This document shows positions 50,177-59,217 of a stretch of 64,000 nucleotides of DNA, piece by piece. The position numbers were made by a program, and so were the translations under genes. The notes beneath the pieces were generated by a model, which was not told where the DNA came from, ran no database searches, and worked only from the letters and a program-made list of their open reading frames with translations. This DNA comes from Basidiobolus meristosporus CBS 931.73 (lineage: Eukaryota; Basidiobolomycota; Basidiobolomycetes; Basidiobolales; Basidiobolaceae). The DNA is taken from positions 33,242 to 97,241 of the forward strand of contig MCFE01000316.1 in assembly GCA_002104905.1 (NCBI GenBank), in the 5' to 3' direction. How positions within the stretch are numbered: position 1 is the first letter of the stretch; every line of letters begins with the position of its first letter.

Positions 50177-53100
50177 TTAGTCTGCCTCCGTGTTTGGAAG
50201 TTTCGTATATGTGCGAGAGAAGGTTGAGAACACTCTATCACGAACACTGCCAATGGCAGTAAGCAGTCCCCAGCTGCCAGAGAGTGATGCACTTCCGGTA
50301 ATCGCAACATCTTCTTCTTCACATAGTGGCTTCTTGTAGAGCTTGAGGAGAAGGCTTGAACAAACAACGCTGACGCTGGAAAAGGCCATGGCAGCTCCAG
50401 CTATCATAGGGTGCATCATGATACCCCATGGGAGCAAGAAGCCCATCGCTATGGGGATGGCAATCAAATTGTACCCAGATGCCCAGATGAAATTCATTCG
50501 AATGCGCTTGAAAATGACCCGAGAAAGATCAATGGCCGCTACAACATCGCACAAATCTGCTCGCATTAAAACAATACTGGCCGCCTCCATAGCAATATCA
50601 GTTCCAGAGCAAACGGCGATACCTACGTCGGAGGCAGCAAGGGCTGGTGAATCGTTGATGCCGTCCCCAACCATTGCAACCACTTCTCCTGCAAGCTGCA
50701 TCGACTTGATAATATGGGTTTTGCCTGCTGGCGAGACACCTGCATGAATTTCAGTGATACCACACTCAGTAGCAATGGATTGTGCAGTAAGCTCCTGATC
50801 ACCGGTTACCATAGCACAACTAATCCCCATCTTGTTTAAAGCGCGGATGGAACGTCGAGCCTCAGGTCTGATAATATCGGAGAGACAAATGAACCCGGCA
50901 AACTCGGTGTCGAAGGCAACCAGGATTACTACCTTGCCTTCGCGTCTGTATGATTTGATAGCTTCCAGCAGATCTTGGGGGACATGGCAGCGGTTCTGTA
51001 AAATCCATTTCTCGTTTCCGATAGCAATTACTTTGCTGTTTTGTCTAAGGGTCGTGCGACAGGTAACACCTAGACCCGGGACGGCCTCGAATCCGGTAAT
51101 TTCCACATCAGTGGTGGAGACGCTCATCTCCTGTTGAGCATACAGCACAATTGCGCGTCCCAAAGGATGTTCACTGTTGTTTTCGGCCGCTGCAACCAGT
51201 TTCCAGAACTGTTCCGCAGTTACGCCAGCAGTGGTCTCGAAGTGGGCGACTCCTAGTTTTCCAAGAGTTAACGTGCCAGTCTTATCAAAAACAAGTTTAG
51301 TAATCTTGTGTGCAGTCTCAAGTGGCTCTCCTCCCTTTATGAGAATGCCATTTTGTGCACCAACACCGGTTCCAACCATGACCGCTGTCGGCACGCTCAA
51401 CCCAAGGGCACATGGACAGGCGACTACTATGACTGATATGCATAATTTCAGGCATACATAAATAAAATTTGCATCCTCATAGAACATCCGTGGAAGATGA
51501 TCAGAGGTATAACAAATGGTTAGCCAGACAACGAATGTTCCGAAGCCAAGAGCGATAACAGTAGGAACGAAATAGCTGGCTATTGTGTCAGCCATAGCTT
51601 GAATTGGCGCTTTCTTCGTCTGGGCCTCTTCGACAAGTTTCACAATTTGAGCAAGAGCAGTGTCGCTGCCAACCTTTGTAGCCTCCATGGTAAACGATCC
51701 CATACCGTTCACAGTGCCACCAATTACGCTTTCACCCGGCTTCTTGGAAATTGGTAAAGGTTCGCCAGTCACCATGGATTCATCGACGGAGCTTGAGCCG
51801 CTCTTGACTACGCCATCGGCAGGGATTTTTTCACCAGGAAAAATCTTAAGAATGTCTCCTTTCTGCACTAAATCAGTAGATATCTTTTTCTCGGCAGCCA
51901 AGTCACCATTAGCGTCGAACTCCAATAATACTGCTGTAGAGGGTGCTAAGGAAATTAGCTTCGACAGTGCGGTGGAAGTCTTGCTTTTTGCTTTGTTTTC
52001 CAGATATCTCCCCAAGGTAACGAATGTAATGAGCATCGCAGAGGCTTCAAAAAAGGTTGACGGTTGAGGGTGCTTTGGATGCAACACAGAAATTACGAGC
52101 GACAACAATGAGAAAAAGAAAGCGCAGCTGGTGCCTAGCATCACTAAAACATCCATAGTGGAATTTCCATGCGATAAAGCCTTGTACGCGGATATGTAAA
52201 ACCTTTTCCCAATCCCAAACTGAACGGGAATAGTCAAGCTCATCTGGATCAAGTCCCCAAGTGGCAAGCCAGGGAGTAGGTTATAGTGGATCATATCGTG
52301 TCCCCATGAAAAATGTGGAAGTATCTTGTGAATGATAAGGACGGGTAACGTGAAAAATAGAGCACGGTAGAATGCCCTCCTCCATTCTTGGATCTCTTTC
52401 GTCTTCTCTAAAGACTCGAGCTGTGCATTGGAGCTGAGATCAGAGAGCAAGGCGTCGAATCCCATATCCTCCACTCTATTCACGATATTTCTAATCCCGG
52501 TGATCTCCGAATCAAACTCAATGTGTGCAGTCTCCAGCGGAAGACTAACAGATATATTGAGAATCCCAGGCATCTTCCCGATTTCCTTCTCAATACTGTG
52601 TACGCATGATGCGCAAGTCATGCCGTATATTTTGAGCGAAACGTTGCCTTGGCGGTTTGTCTGGAGTGGGGAAGCTTCGAAGCCAATTCCAGATACGATG
52701 CTGGCGATTTGATCAATATCAATCACATCTGAGTCGTATCGTACATCTGCACGTTCGGAGAGCAGTGAAACAGTGATGGACACAACTCCCTTTTGTTCTT
52801 TTAGCGCTCGCTCGATACTGGCTACGCATGAAGCGCATGACATTCCATGGATGGACAGAGAGCCACTGAGTATGGTATCTTGGTTGAATTGATGCGACTT
52901 GATATCCACCAACGGAATCATGTCTGCGGGATTGTACTTGTCATCAGCTGCAGAGAAGTTGCCCAATGGGACGCCCATTGCTTTGTCAATCTTTTCGACT
53001 GTGTTGATTGGCACCTCAAATCCACAATCTTCGATTGCATCAATAATGGCTTGCTGACTCAAGGCGCTCGGGCTATATGTTACAGTAGCCTGTTCCTTTG

Positions 53101-53698
53101 CAAGATCCACTTGTACTAATTCAATGCCGGTTAACGGCCGCAGTGAGTCTTCGATTGCACGGACGCAAGAATGGCAAGTCATGCCAACAATGGGAATAAC
53201 GGAGGTAGCAGTTTGATGGAGCTCAGAGGGGTCGGAAATATTGGAAGGCGAGCTATTAACATCAAAGCCACAGTCTTCAATGATACCGATTACTTCGGCC
53301 AGTGAAATGATGTCCTGGTCAAAAGTAACAATCGCGCTGTTCTGAGGAAGGCTTACTTCAAGATCTATAACACCAGGGGTTGGCGACAGAACGTTGTGGA
53401 TAGCCTTCACACAAGATTGACAAGTCATTCCTTGAACGTCTAGCTGAACAGTGGTGTTTGATTTAGACAACGGAACTTGCGATTGTAGAGAGGCGATAAA
53501 GCCACAATCCTCAATGCTTTCCAAAATAGTTTGTATATTGATGACTTGCGGCTCGAACTTCAAGTCAACTGTATTGTTTTCAAGGCTTACCTCCACCTGG
53601 TGGATACCACTCAATGGCTCCAGGCTAGAGCGGATGGCTGTCACGCAAGATTGACAAGTCATACCTTGCACATTTACTGTTGCGATGGCTATTGACAT
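50177..53698 (-). CDS. CCC2: Copper-transporting P1B-type ATPase with five metal-binding domains
   Basis: Pumps Cu(I) into the secretory pathway using ATP. One uninterrupted frame of 1,173 codons. The N-terminus carries five heavy-metal-associated domains, each with a CX2C site: GMTCQSC (about residue 13), GMTCQSC (about 91), GMTCHSC (about 171), GMSCASC (about 281) and GMTCASC (about 357). Then come the membrane helices, the actuator loop with TGEPLP, the transport site [12 protein letters not shown], the phosphorylation site FDKTGTLT, the nucleotide-binding NSEHPLG and the hinge [12 protein letters not shown]. The C-terminal helix and tail follow. Saccharomyces Ccc2 has two such metal-binding domains; human ATP7A and ATP7B have six. 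No intron is needed, unlike most neighbours. Confidence 0.96.
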   Translation of the reverse strand: MSIAIATVNVQGMTCQSCVTAIRSSLEPLSGIHQVEVSLENNTVDLKFEPQVINIQTILESIEDCGFIASLQSQVPLSKSNTTVQLDVQGMTCQSCVKAIHNVLSPTPGVIDLEVSLPQNSAIVTFDQDIISLAEVIGIIEDCGFDVNSSPSNISDPSELHQTATSVIPIVGMTCHSCVRAIEDSLRPLTGIELVQVDLAKEQATVTYSPSALSQQAIIDAIEDCGFEVPINTVEKIDKAMGVPLGNFSAADDKYNPADMIPLVDIKSHQFNQDTILSGSLSIHGMSCASCVASIERALKEQKGVVSITVSLLSERADVRYDSDVIDIDQIASIVSGIGFEASPLQTNRQGNVSLKIYGMTCASCVHSIEKEIGKMPGILNISVSLPLETAHIEFDSEITGIRNIVNRVEDMGFDALLSDLSSNAQLESLEKTKEIQEWRRAFYRALFFTLPVLIIHKILPHFSWGHDMIHYNLLPGLPLGDLIQMSLTIPVQFGIGKRFYISAYKALSHGNSTMDVLVMLGTSCAFFFSLLSLVISVLHPKHPQPSTFFEASAMLITFVTLGRYLENKAKSKTSTALSKLISLAPSTAVLLEFDANGDLAAEKKISTDLVQKGDILKIFPGEKIPADGVVKSGSSSVDESMVTGEPLPISKKPGESVIGGTVNGMGSFTMEATKVGSDTALAQIVKLVEEAQTKKAPIQAMADTIASYFVPTVIALGFGTFVVWLTICYTSDHLPRMFYEDANFIYVCLKLCISVIVVACPCALGLSVPTAVMVGTGVGAQNGILIKGGEPLETAHKITKLVFDKTGTLTLGKLGVAHFETTAGVTAEQFWKLVAAAENNSEHPLGRAIVLYAQQEMSVSTTDVEITGFEAVPGLGVTCRTTLRQNSKVIAIGNEKWILQNRCHVPQDLLEAIKSYRREGKVVILVAFDTEFAGFICLSDIIRPEARRSIRALNKMGISCAMVTGDQELTAQSIATECGITEIHAGVSPAGKTHIIKSMQLAGEVVAMVGDGINDSPALAASDVGIAVCSGTDIAMEAASIVLMRADLCDVVAAIDLSRVIFKRIRMNFIWASGYNLIAIPIAMGFLLPWGIMMHPMIAGAAMAFSSVSVVCSSLLLKLYKKPLCEEEDVAITGSASLSGSWGLLTAIGSVRDRVFSTFSRTYTKLPNTEAD

Positions 53699-55911
53699 TT
53701 TGGAAAGCTCTTCGAGAGAGGTTGACGAATGGACAGAAGGGGGTTAAGAAAAGGAGATAGCTCAAAGATAAAAAGGCGAACGAATAAAAATTTAGCTATG
53801 CTATATGCTAGAAGATACACAAGAAAACTGAATGCTGAGAAAAACGATAATGTGGTAAGGAGTGACAATTAACAGTTCATGGTACAACAAGCGTCAAGGA
53901 AAGAAATTCTTGATTCAAGAATCAGTAAAATAATCCATTGAAATTGCATTCCCAACAGACTTATATAACACCAGTGGGCCCACTCGAGCATTTTTTGTGT
54001 TATGTGTATGTTTGAGTGGGGTATTTCATAAATTGAATAGTAAATTGCACTTAAAGTCATGGCGGACCAATCCGAGGAAAAAGGTAATGTATTTCCTTAT
54101 TTTCTGGGTCATTCACATATCGAATTTGGATTTATACATGTCTTCGTTACCCCTTACCCATACATGTAGACAACGGTAATTGATTGAGTGCGTGTCTCGT
54201 GGAATTTCTCATAATATCCATAATTTTATAGTTTCATTTAGGGTCACTTGATCTAATATTCCGGATTCCATAATTGGTGGAAGCGGTAAGGGAGATACGG
54301 AAGAATATGGATCGATTTTACATCTCGTCATTCCACGGACACCTACTGTTGCGATGGCTCGGAAATAATGAGATCGCGTTTTGACGAAACCGCATAAGCA
54401 GTGGAAGCGGAGCATCATGTTAGCAGTTAAGATTACTGCACCAGGCTCAATGGTATGGAGAATGCCGGTTCCCCGTTACCCCTGTCATCCATCGGAATCC
54501 TGGGTGACACATGCTGCCGAACAGCCTCAAACCAAATTCTGTCCCTGTTGGTGAACGGGAGTTCAAGTGAGCATATCAATCACAATCACAGACTAGCAAC
54601 AAACAGGCACTCGGACCAATGCTAGCAAAATACCCGCAATCTAGGAAGATACATGCAAAACCAGCAACAGGTTAGTGGCACTTCGACGCATACTACTTGG
54701 CTGTTTCTATAGCTTTGATCCATCCAATGTACACTAAATTACATTCTTCAACCAGTTTTCTACCAACGATTACATGCGCATCAGCTGATTGCCATTTTAG
54801 GGTGGAATCAATTTGTGAATCCGCAGGGCGAATTACGTCCATGTAATGTTTGATGTTGGTTAGGGGCTACGCCAAATTAATAATCCATTAATGCTAAACA
54901 GGCAATCATCAAACCCTGCTATAACAATAGATTCATGCTTCGCAATTTCATGTCGACAAATTTGGCCAACTGACAGATTCCAGACTCAATCCCTGTCTTT
55001 TCTGGGTAGATTCGAAGGTTGTAGTATGGGAGAGGTCAAGAGATAATTTATCTGTGTTACTGGATTTGTTACGCAATGAATGTGGGGATTTGTAGAGTGG
55101 AGGCGAGCTGCTTGTCCCAAAATAAATGTGATCAGCCAACTTGGCCCGGATCAAGTGACGATGAGGGTAGCTTGGATCCAATCAGCGATCAGATGTGCCT
55201 GACCTCACCTAGCAAGATTGTTCGTGCATTTTTGACAGCCAAGAGTTGTTGTCTAATACCATCACATATAGATTGTAATGTGGGCCAGAAATTAGTGACT
55301 GAGGGTAAACTTCGCAATCAGGAGTTGGTTTGCTGCATCTGATCAGTATGAAACCGACGGTTCATTTCAGCCTCATGCTGGCTGAAATAGACTATGTATC
55401 ATCGACATGAAGGTTCCTCACCTTCTATTTGAAATCATTCATCAAATCCCCATTAAGGCATTGCGGATGCCTTGTTGACTTGCCTATATGGAAATTCCAT
55501 ATCATTATTGGCATCAGTATCTATCCATGCTATTTGAGTATTGTCGTATTCACAATGATTCTTAGTCACTGAAATGTTCCAGCCAATATCTCAGCTTATC
55601 CTCAGATTCGACGAGTTTGTATCATTTTTAACTTCTTGGTTTATGAGATTTGTAACTAGATACGAGTTCTTTAGAAGCAGTGACAAACCGTCATTCATAC
55701 TAACGCATTTAAGCTAAAAGTGTGTTAGAAAGACAGGATGACAGTAATGATATTATTTTGTCAGACGCCGATATTATTCACGTATCTTGATGATTCATAA
55801 TTTAGCATTCAGTAAAGTAGAAACTTGACTTGCCATTTGATCCGTGGCATAACAACCAAGCGAAGTTGTTGAAAGTATCAAAATTTTCAAATTAGAGCAA
55901 ATATGATGTAG
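53699..55911. other. Gene-free 2.2 kb between the last gene and the retroelement array
   Basis: AT-rich sequence with the copper ATPase promoter on its left. No open frame of interest, no transposon domain and no TTAGGG tract were seen. A 9-bp inverted repeat lies at 55364-55388. The sequence stays unique up to about 55,911, where the array starts abruptly. Confidence 0.45.
55364..55388. repeat. Perfect 9-bp inverted repeat (hairpin)
   Basis: ATTTCAGCC-TCATGCT-GGCTGAAAT is an exact 9-bp stem with a 7-base loop in otherwise gene-free DNA. There is no T-run after it and no gene directly upstream, so a function is not evident. Confidence 0.35.
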
Positions 55912-55926
55912 AAGGGGGGAGACAGT

Positions 55927-55950
55927 CACCAACAGGTGAAATCTTTATTT
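55927..55950 (-). other. 3'-terminal hairpin and AATAAA of LINE copy A
   Basis: On the plus strand CACC-AACA-GGTG, followed by AAATCTTTATTT. In element sense this is AAATAAAGATTT followed by a 4-bp stem, 4-base loop hairpin and a C-rich end. Identical to that of copy B at 59171. Confidence 0.8.
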
Positions 55951-55973
55951 CAGTTGAAACAAAGAAGCCAGTG

Positions 55974-57504
55974 CTACTGTTGTAGCTTTGATACAAGAGT
56001 GTGTAGCTGAGGGGAATTTGTAGGTAAGTTAATAAGAAGTGATGATAGTTCTTCAGTGCTCAACATACTGTTCAGTGGGAAGGGGGGTAGCAAGAGAGGT
56101 AAGAATAACTTGTGAACAACATTAATGAGGGGAATGTGATAAGGATTGATATTCATCATAAAGGGAGTGTGCTGCTGCAGATATTGCTGCCAAAGGTCTG
56201 TCAAGTACTTCAGGTAGGCCAGCTTGGGTTTTTCTGACTGCAGAATATAGTGAGCAAACTTCTTGACTTCAGGATCTCCAAGTATAGTTCTCCAGCAGGA
56301 GCCAGGTGTTGTGTAGTGTGTTCTCTTCCAGGCCTTAATCAGTGGGTTGTTGCAGTTGTGAAGTCTGAGGTATAATCTGGTTCTAAGGTAGAGAAGTCTG
56401 ATCTTATAGGGCATAAACCCAAAAGCACCAAGAATAGCATGTCTGTAGGGGCATTCAGGCAAATGAGGCACCAAGGAGGTAATGCACCATACTGCAAACT
56501 TGTCAAGCTTAGTGCAGTCTCTAGAAGTAAGAGAGAGAAGTGGTAAGCCAAATTACAGGACAGGGAAGACAAACTGCTTGAGTAGAAGGAGGCAGCTGGG
56601 AGCTGAAGTTGTAGGAGGAGTAACAGCCAGTAGCTTGTGGAGTGCCTGTCTTGCCAGGATAATTCTCTTCTTCAGGTGTGCTCCAGAGTCTAGTCCAGTA
56701 GGAAGGAAAGGAAAGCCAAGATATGTAGCAGAAACCTGAGCAGGTAGAGTGGAGTTCTCCAAGTTGATGGGAGAGCCCAAAGGTACTGTCTATGCAATGG
56801 AAAGCTGGAGATTATTCTTCTGCAGATACTGGTGGATGGTCTGAGAGTCTTGTTGCACATTGGAGGAGGATATTCTGATGTCATCAGCAAAGAGAGTAAC
56901 CAGGCAGTCAGCTGAGAGTCTTGGGAAGTCATTCAGGAAGATGGCAAACAGTATAGGACCAAGCACAGAGCCTTGAACCACTCCATTAGGTACTGAGAAC
57001 ACAGCTGATTGCTCACTTGGGTGCAGAATACTTGCTTGTGGATCCAGAAACAGAGACCTGACAAGGAGGGTGAGAGAGGTACTGGAGAAGCATTGCAACT
57101 TGGACCAAAGCAGATTTCTGTCAACTGAATCAAAGGCCTTAGTAATATCAAACAGAACAGAGGGATACTTGCACTGGAGAGAGTGATCTTGGCTAAGTAT
57201 GACTGCATATTCCAAGGAGAGGCCAGGAACAAAGCCAAACTGTGCAGGATGAAACTTGAGGGAGTCAGAGTAGAGCTCCTGAGCAAGCAGAAGCTCAAAC
57301 ACCTTTCTGCAGGTGGGCAGCAGAGATATTGGCCTGTAGGAGCTAGGATCCAGGTGCTTTCCTTTACCCTTGTACAGTGGCAGAACATTTGCAAAGGACC
57401 ATTCCTCAGGAGTAGAAAGCTGGGCTGAGCATTGCTGAAACAGTGGAAGCAGAAGTGCAGACATGGCCTTGGTACTAGTCTTCAGAAGCTCATAGGAGAT
57501 TGTG
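55974..57504 (-). pseudogene. ORF2 fragment (reverse transcriptase) of LINE copy A
   Basis: Contains the RT domain from about the SALLLPLFQQCSAQL region onward: SSYRPISLLPTCRKVFE, QFGFVPGLSLEYAV, NGVVQGSVLGPILFAIFLND and TLFADDIRISSSN. It carries a private stop (TAG at about 56790, where the full-length copy reads Lys in SITKTVPLG). It also has the TAA after QFVFPVL that both copies share (56553-56555). The endonuclease part is missing. Not functional. Confidence 0.85.
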
Positions 57505-57722
57505 GGTTAGGGTGTAGGTGTTATAGTAAGGGCTAGGAAAAGGTCAGAAGAGCAGGGGGTCTGGGGGACGCAGTCCCCTAGAGAATAAAAAAGCAGGGGG
57601 TCTGGGGGATGCAATCCCCCATACTGCTCCCATACTCTTTAAATTCCATTGGATTACTTTTCTCTCATTCTTGGTTCTGGTCCTTAGGGTTAGAATTCCT
57701 CCTCCTAACCCTTATCACCCTT
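57505..57722. repeat. Degenerate telomeric tract with duplicated G-rich hairpin unit
   Basis: Starts with GGTTAGGGTG directly after the truncated LINE and ends with CCTTAGGGTTAG (57683-57693), a reverse CTAACCC (57705) and TTAGGG (57721). In between, a unit beginning AGCAGGGGGTCTGGGGGA occurs twice (about 57551 and 57592). Each unit contains a dyad, GGGGAC-GCA-GTCCCC at 57564-57578 and GGGGGAT-GCA-ATCCCCC at 57604-57620. A degraded subtelomeric insert is likely. No coding capacity. Confidence 0.6.
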
Positions 57723-58084
57723 AGGGGAGGAAAGTCACCAAGTGGTGAAATCTTTATTTACTTATGACAAGTATCTAAAGAAGCCAAGTTAATCTAAAGT
57801 TATTCCTAGAAAGCTAGGTCTGAGAGATATCTTCCTGGTAAGCCAGGTCTAAGAGTTGAGAGGCTGAGTGGTACTATATTTCCTAGTTAGCTAGGTCTGA
57901 GAGAGGTTTCCTGGAAAGCCAGGCCTGAGAAGTGAGAATCTGAATATATCTGAGCTAAGTTATACTGGTTTGCGGTAGCTGAATTGTGGCCGGAATGGCC
58001 AGTAGACTGGGGGAACTGAGAGGAATATCTGGGCGATCACTGGCCAAATTTACTAGGCAAATCTGGCCAATTTGCATTTCAAGG
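57723..58084 (-). mobile_element. Short non-coding element with four hairpins and the shared LINE 3' end
   Basis: About 360 bp between TTAGGG tracts at 57721 and 58087. Its left (3') end has the same hairpin (CACC-AAGT-GGTG, 57736-57747) and AAATCTTTATTT as the LINE. It shows no open frame. Downstream lie four short dyads with a common flank: 57805-57818, 57834-57847, 57882-57895 and 57910-57923. A truncated second copy lies at 59069-59159. It behaves like a SINE-type or deletion-derived partner that borrows the LINE's machinery through the common 3' end. Confidence 0.7.
57805..57923. repeat. Four covarying hairpins in the short element
   Basis: CCTAG-AAAG-CTAGG, CCTGG-TAAG-CCAGG, CCTAG-TTAG-CTAGG and CCTGG-AAAG-CCAGG, each followed by a TCTGAGAG-like flank. 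The middle stem pair alternates A-T and G-C with both sides changing together, while loops always end in AG. Confidence 0.75.
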
Positions 58085-58088
58085 ATTT

Positions 58089-59052
58089 AGGGGGGGATGA
58101 TCATCACCAAAGGGTGAAATCTTTATTTAAATAATAAATAAAGAAGCCAAGTTTGAATATGAATATCTGAGATGCAGGAAGCCTACAAGATAAACTTGGA
58201 CTTTGCTGTATCCCAAATATCCTCAATATCAAAGTCTAGAGGAGAGTGTAGCAAGACTGCTTGCTCACTGTAGTATTTCTTGAGGAAATTTGTGACATGA
58301 AGGGAAGGAGAGTTTTTCAACAAGCTGGTAAATCTTTTGAGGAGTTCTTTTTCCAGAGAGAATGGCACAAAGAGTGGAATGTCCAAGTGATGTGCAAATA
58401 TGTGCTCTGAGAGCCCCCAATCCAGCATATTTTTGACTTCTTCTGTAAAATCTTCAACAATATCTTTGTCAAGAATAACTTCCAAGAGATCCCTGGCAAT
58501 GTACTGAATGTTAATAATCTTAGGCATATGAATACCTAGGTCCTTGAGGTAGTTTCTTTGTTCTGATATTGGGAGATACCCTGCATTTCTGAAATAGCAA
58601 ACAGCCCAGTTAGCAGTAGGAGGAGTATCAGGGCTGACAGGGAATCTTCTTCTGGCTTTAGAGTGCACTGGCTTAGGAGACTGTCTTGATGGAAGGGCAG
58701 CTGGTTATGGATGAGCTTGAAGTGCTTGAGAGTAGGTCTGAGTACAAGTAGTAGAAGTTCCTGGTTGCTGAGAATTTTCAGATTGACTGGATGAAGAGCT
58801 AATTGAGGGGTTGCAAGGTAAGGAAGAAGCTGAAAGAGAAGTGGAGAAGGCTGGGTGAAGTTCAGAAAGAGTTTTGAAAAGAATTTGGATCTGAGATTTC
58901 AACATTGAGTTTTCAGCTTCAAGAAGAGAAACTCTTTGTTCAAGGTAAGAAGTCTGTAAAGAGTGAAAGTTGGGTAAAGACATGGAAGTAATAAATAAGA
59001 AGAGTGGAGTAGTTGGGGTGGGAGAGTGGGAAAATTAGCAGGGAGAAGAGAA
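58089..59052 (-). mobile_element. Non-autonomous LINE-type element encoding only an ORF1 relative
   Basis: About 960 bp from the 3' hairpin at 58105-58116 (CACC-AAAG-GGTG, then AAATCTTTATTT) to a short 5' leader ending before AAGGGTTAGGGTTAGGGG at 59051. TTAGGG sequence lies on both sides. It has no endonuclease or reverse transcriptase. The sole coding region matches the C-terminal half of the LINE ORF1 in pattern. This is a probable parasite or partner of the autonomous LINE, comparable in layout to MoTeR2 with MoTeR1 in Magnaporthe. Confidence 0.75.
58183..58983 (-). pseudogene. ORF1-like protein of the non-autonomous element, one in-frame stop
   Basis: The ATG at 58983 opens MSLPNFHSLQTSYLEQRVSL, a coiled-coil segment (EQRVSLLEAENSMLKSQIQI) and a Ser-rich linker. 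A TAA at 58705-58707 interrupts, but the same frame continues to 58183 (about 267 codons in all). After the stop it reads PPTANWAVCYFRNAGYLPIS and LLEVILDKDIVEDF, ending with DIEDIWDTAKSKFIL. These blocks parallel PPASTWTVVYLKQVPWTPIS, ILEVILDQNIADPF and FEELWDSAG of the LINE ORF1, an RRM-like RNA-binding region. The zinc ribbon of the LINE ORF1 is absent. The single stop may be a recent mutation or be read through. Confidence 0.65.
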
Positions 59053-59068
59053 GGGTTAGGGTTAGGGG
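59053..59068. repeat. Telomeric TTAGGG tract (two units)
   Basis: GGGTTAGGGTTAGGGG lies between the 5' end of the ORF1-only element and the 3' end of the next element fragment. It is oriented with the G-rich strand running to the right. Confidence 0.85.
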
Positions 59069-59159
59069 AGGAAAGTCACCAAGTGGTGAAATCTTTATTT
59101 ACTTATGACAAGTATCTAAAGAAGCCAAGTTAATCTGAAGTAATTCCTAGAAAGCTAGG
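59069..59159 (-). mobile_element. Truncated second copy of the short hairpin element
   Basis: Matches 57727-57818 almost base for base: the same 3' hairpin (CACC-AAGT-GGTG at 59077-59088), ACTTATGACAAGTATC and ATTCCTAGAAAGCTAGG. It ends right at the first internal hairpin, where the 3' end of LINE copy B begins with GGGGAGACAGTCACC. Confidence 0.8.
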
Positions 59160-59170
59160 GGGGAGACAGT

Positions 59171-59194
59171 CACCAACAGGTGAAATCTTTATTT
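59171..59194 (-). other. 3'-terminal hairpin and AATAAA of LINE copy B
   Basis: Plus-strand CACC-AACA-GGTG then AAATCTTTATTT. In element sense, AATAAA precedes the hairpin, which is followed by a C-rich terminus. The same layout occurs at 55927, 57736, 58105, 59077 and 63818. Confidence 0.8.
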
Positions 59195-59217
59195 CAGTTG
59201 AAACAAAGAAGCCAGCG

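Larger units (their letters stand above)
55912..57504 (-). mobile_element. LINE copy A, 5'-truncated
   Basis: About 1.6 kb corresponding to the 3' part of the full-length LINE at 59160-63564, near-identical over its whole length. Its 3' end is on the left with the CACC-AACA-GGTG hairpin at 55927-55938. Its sequence stops at 57504 (CATAGGAGATTGTG), where the full-length copy continues, and is followed at once by GGTTAGGGTG. Truncation at the 5' end is typical of incomplete reverse transcription. The left flank is unique DNA without a TTAGGG tract. The element keeps RT motifs such as LFDITKAFDSVDRN and FADDIRISSSN. Confidence 0.9.

Noticed and set aside
57505-57722. Considered as a tRNA or structured RNA gene because of strong G/C dyads
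   Set aside because: No cloverleaf, no A or B box; the dyads are short and duplicated and fit a subtelomeric repeat better.
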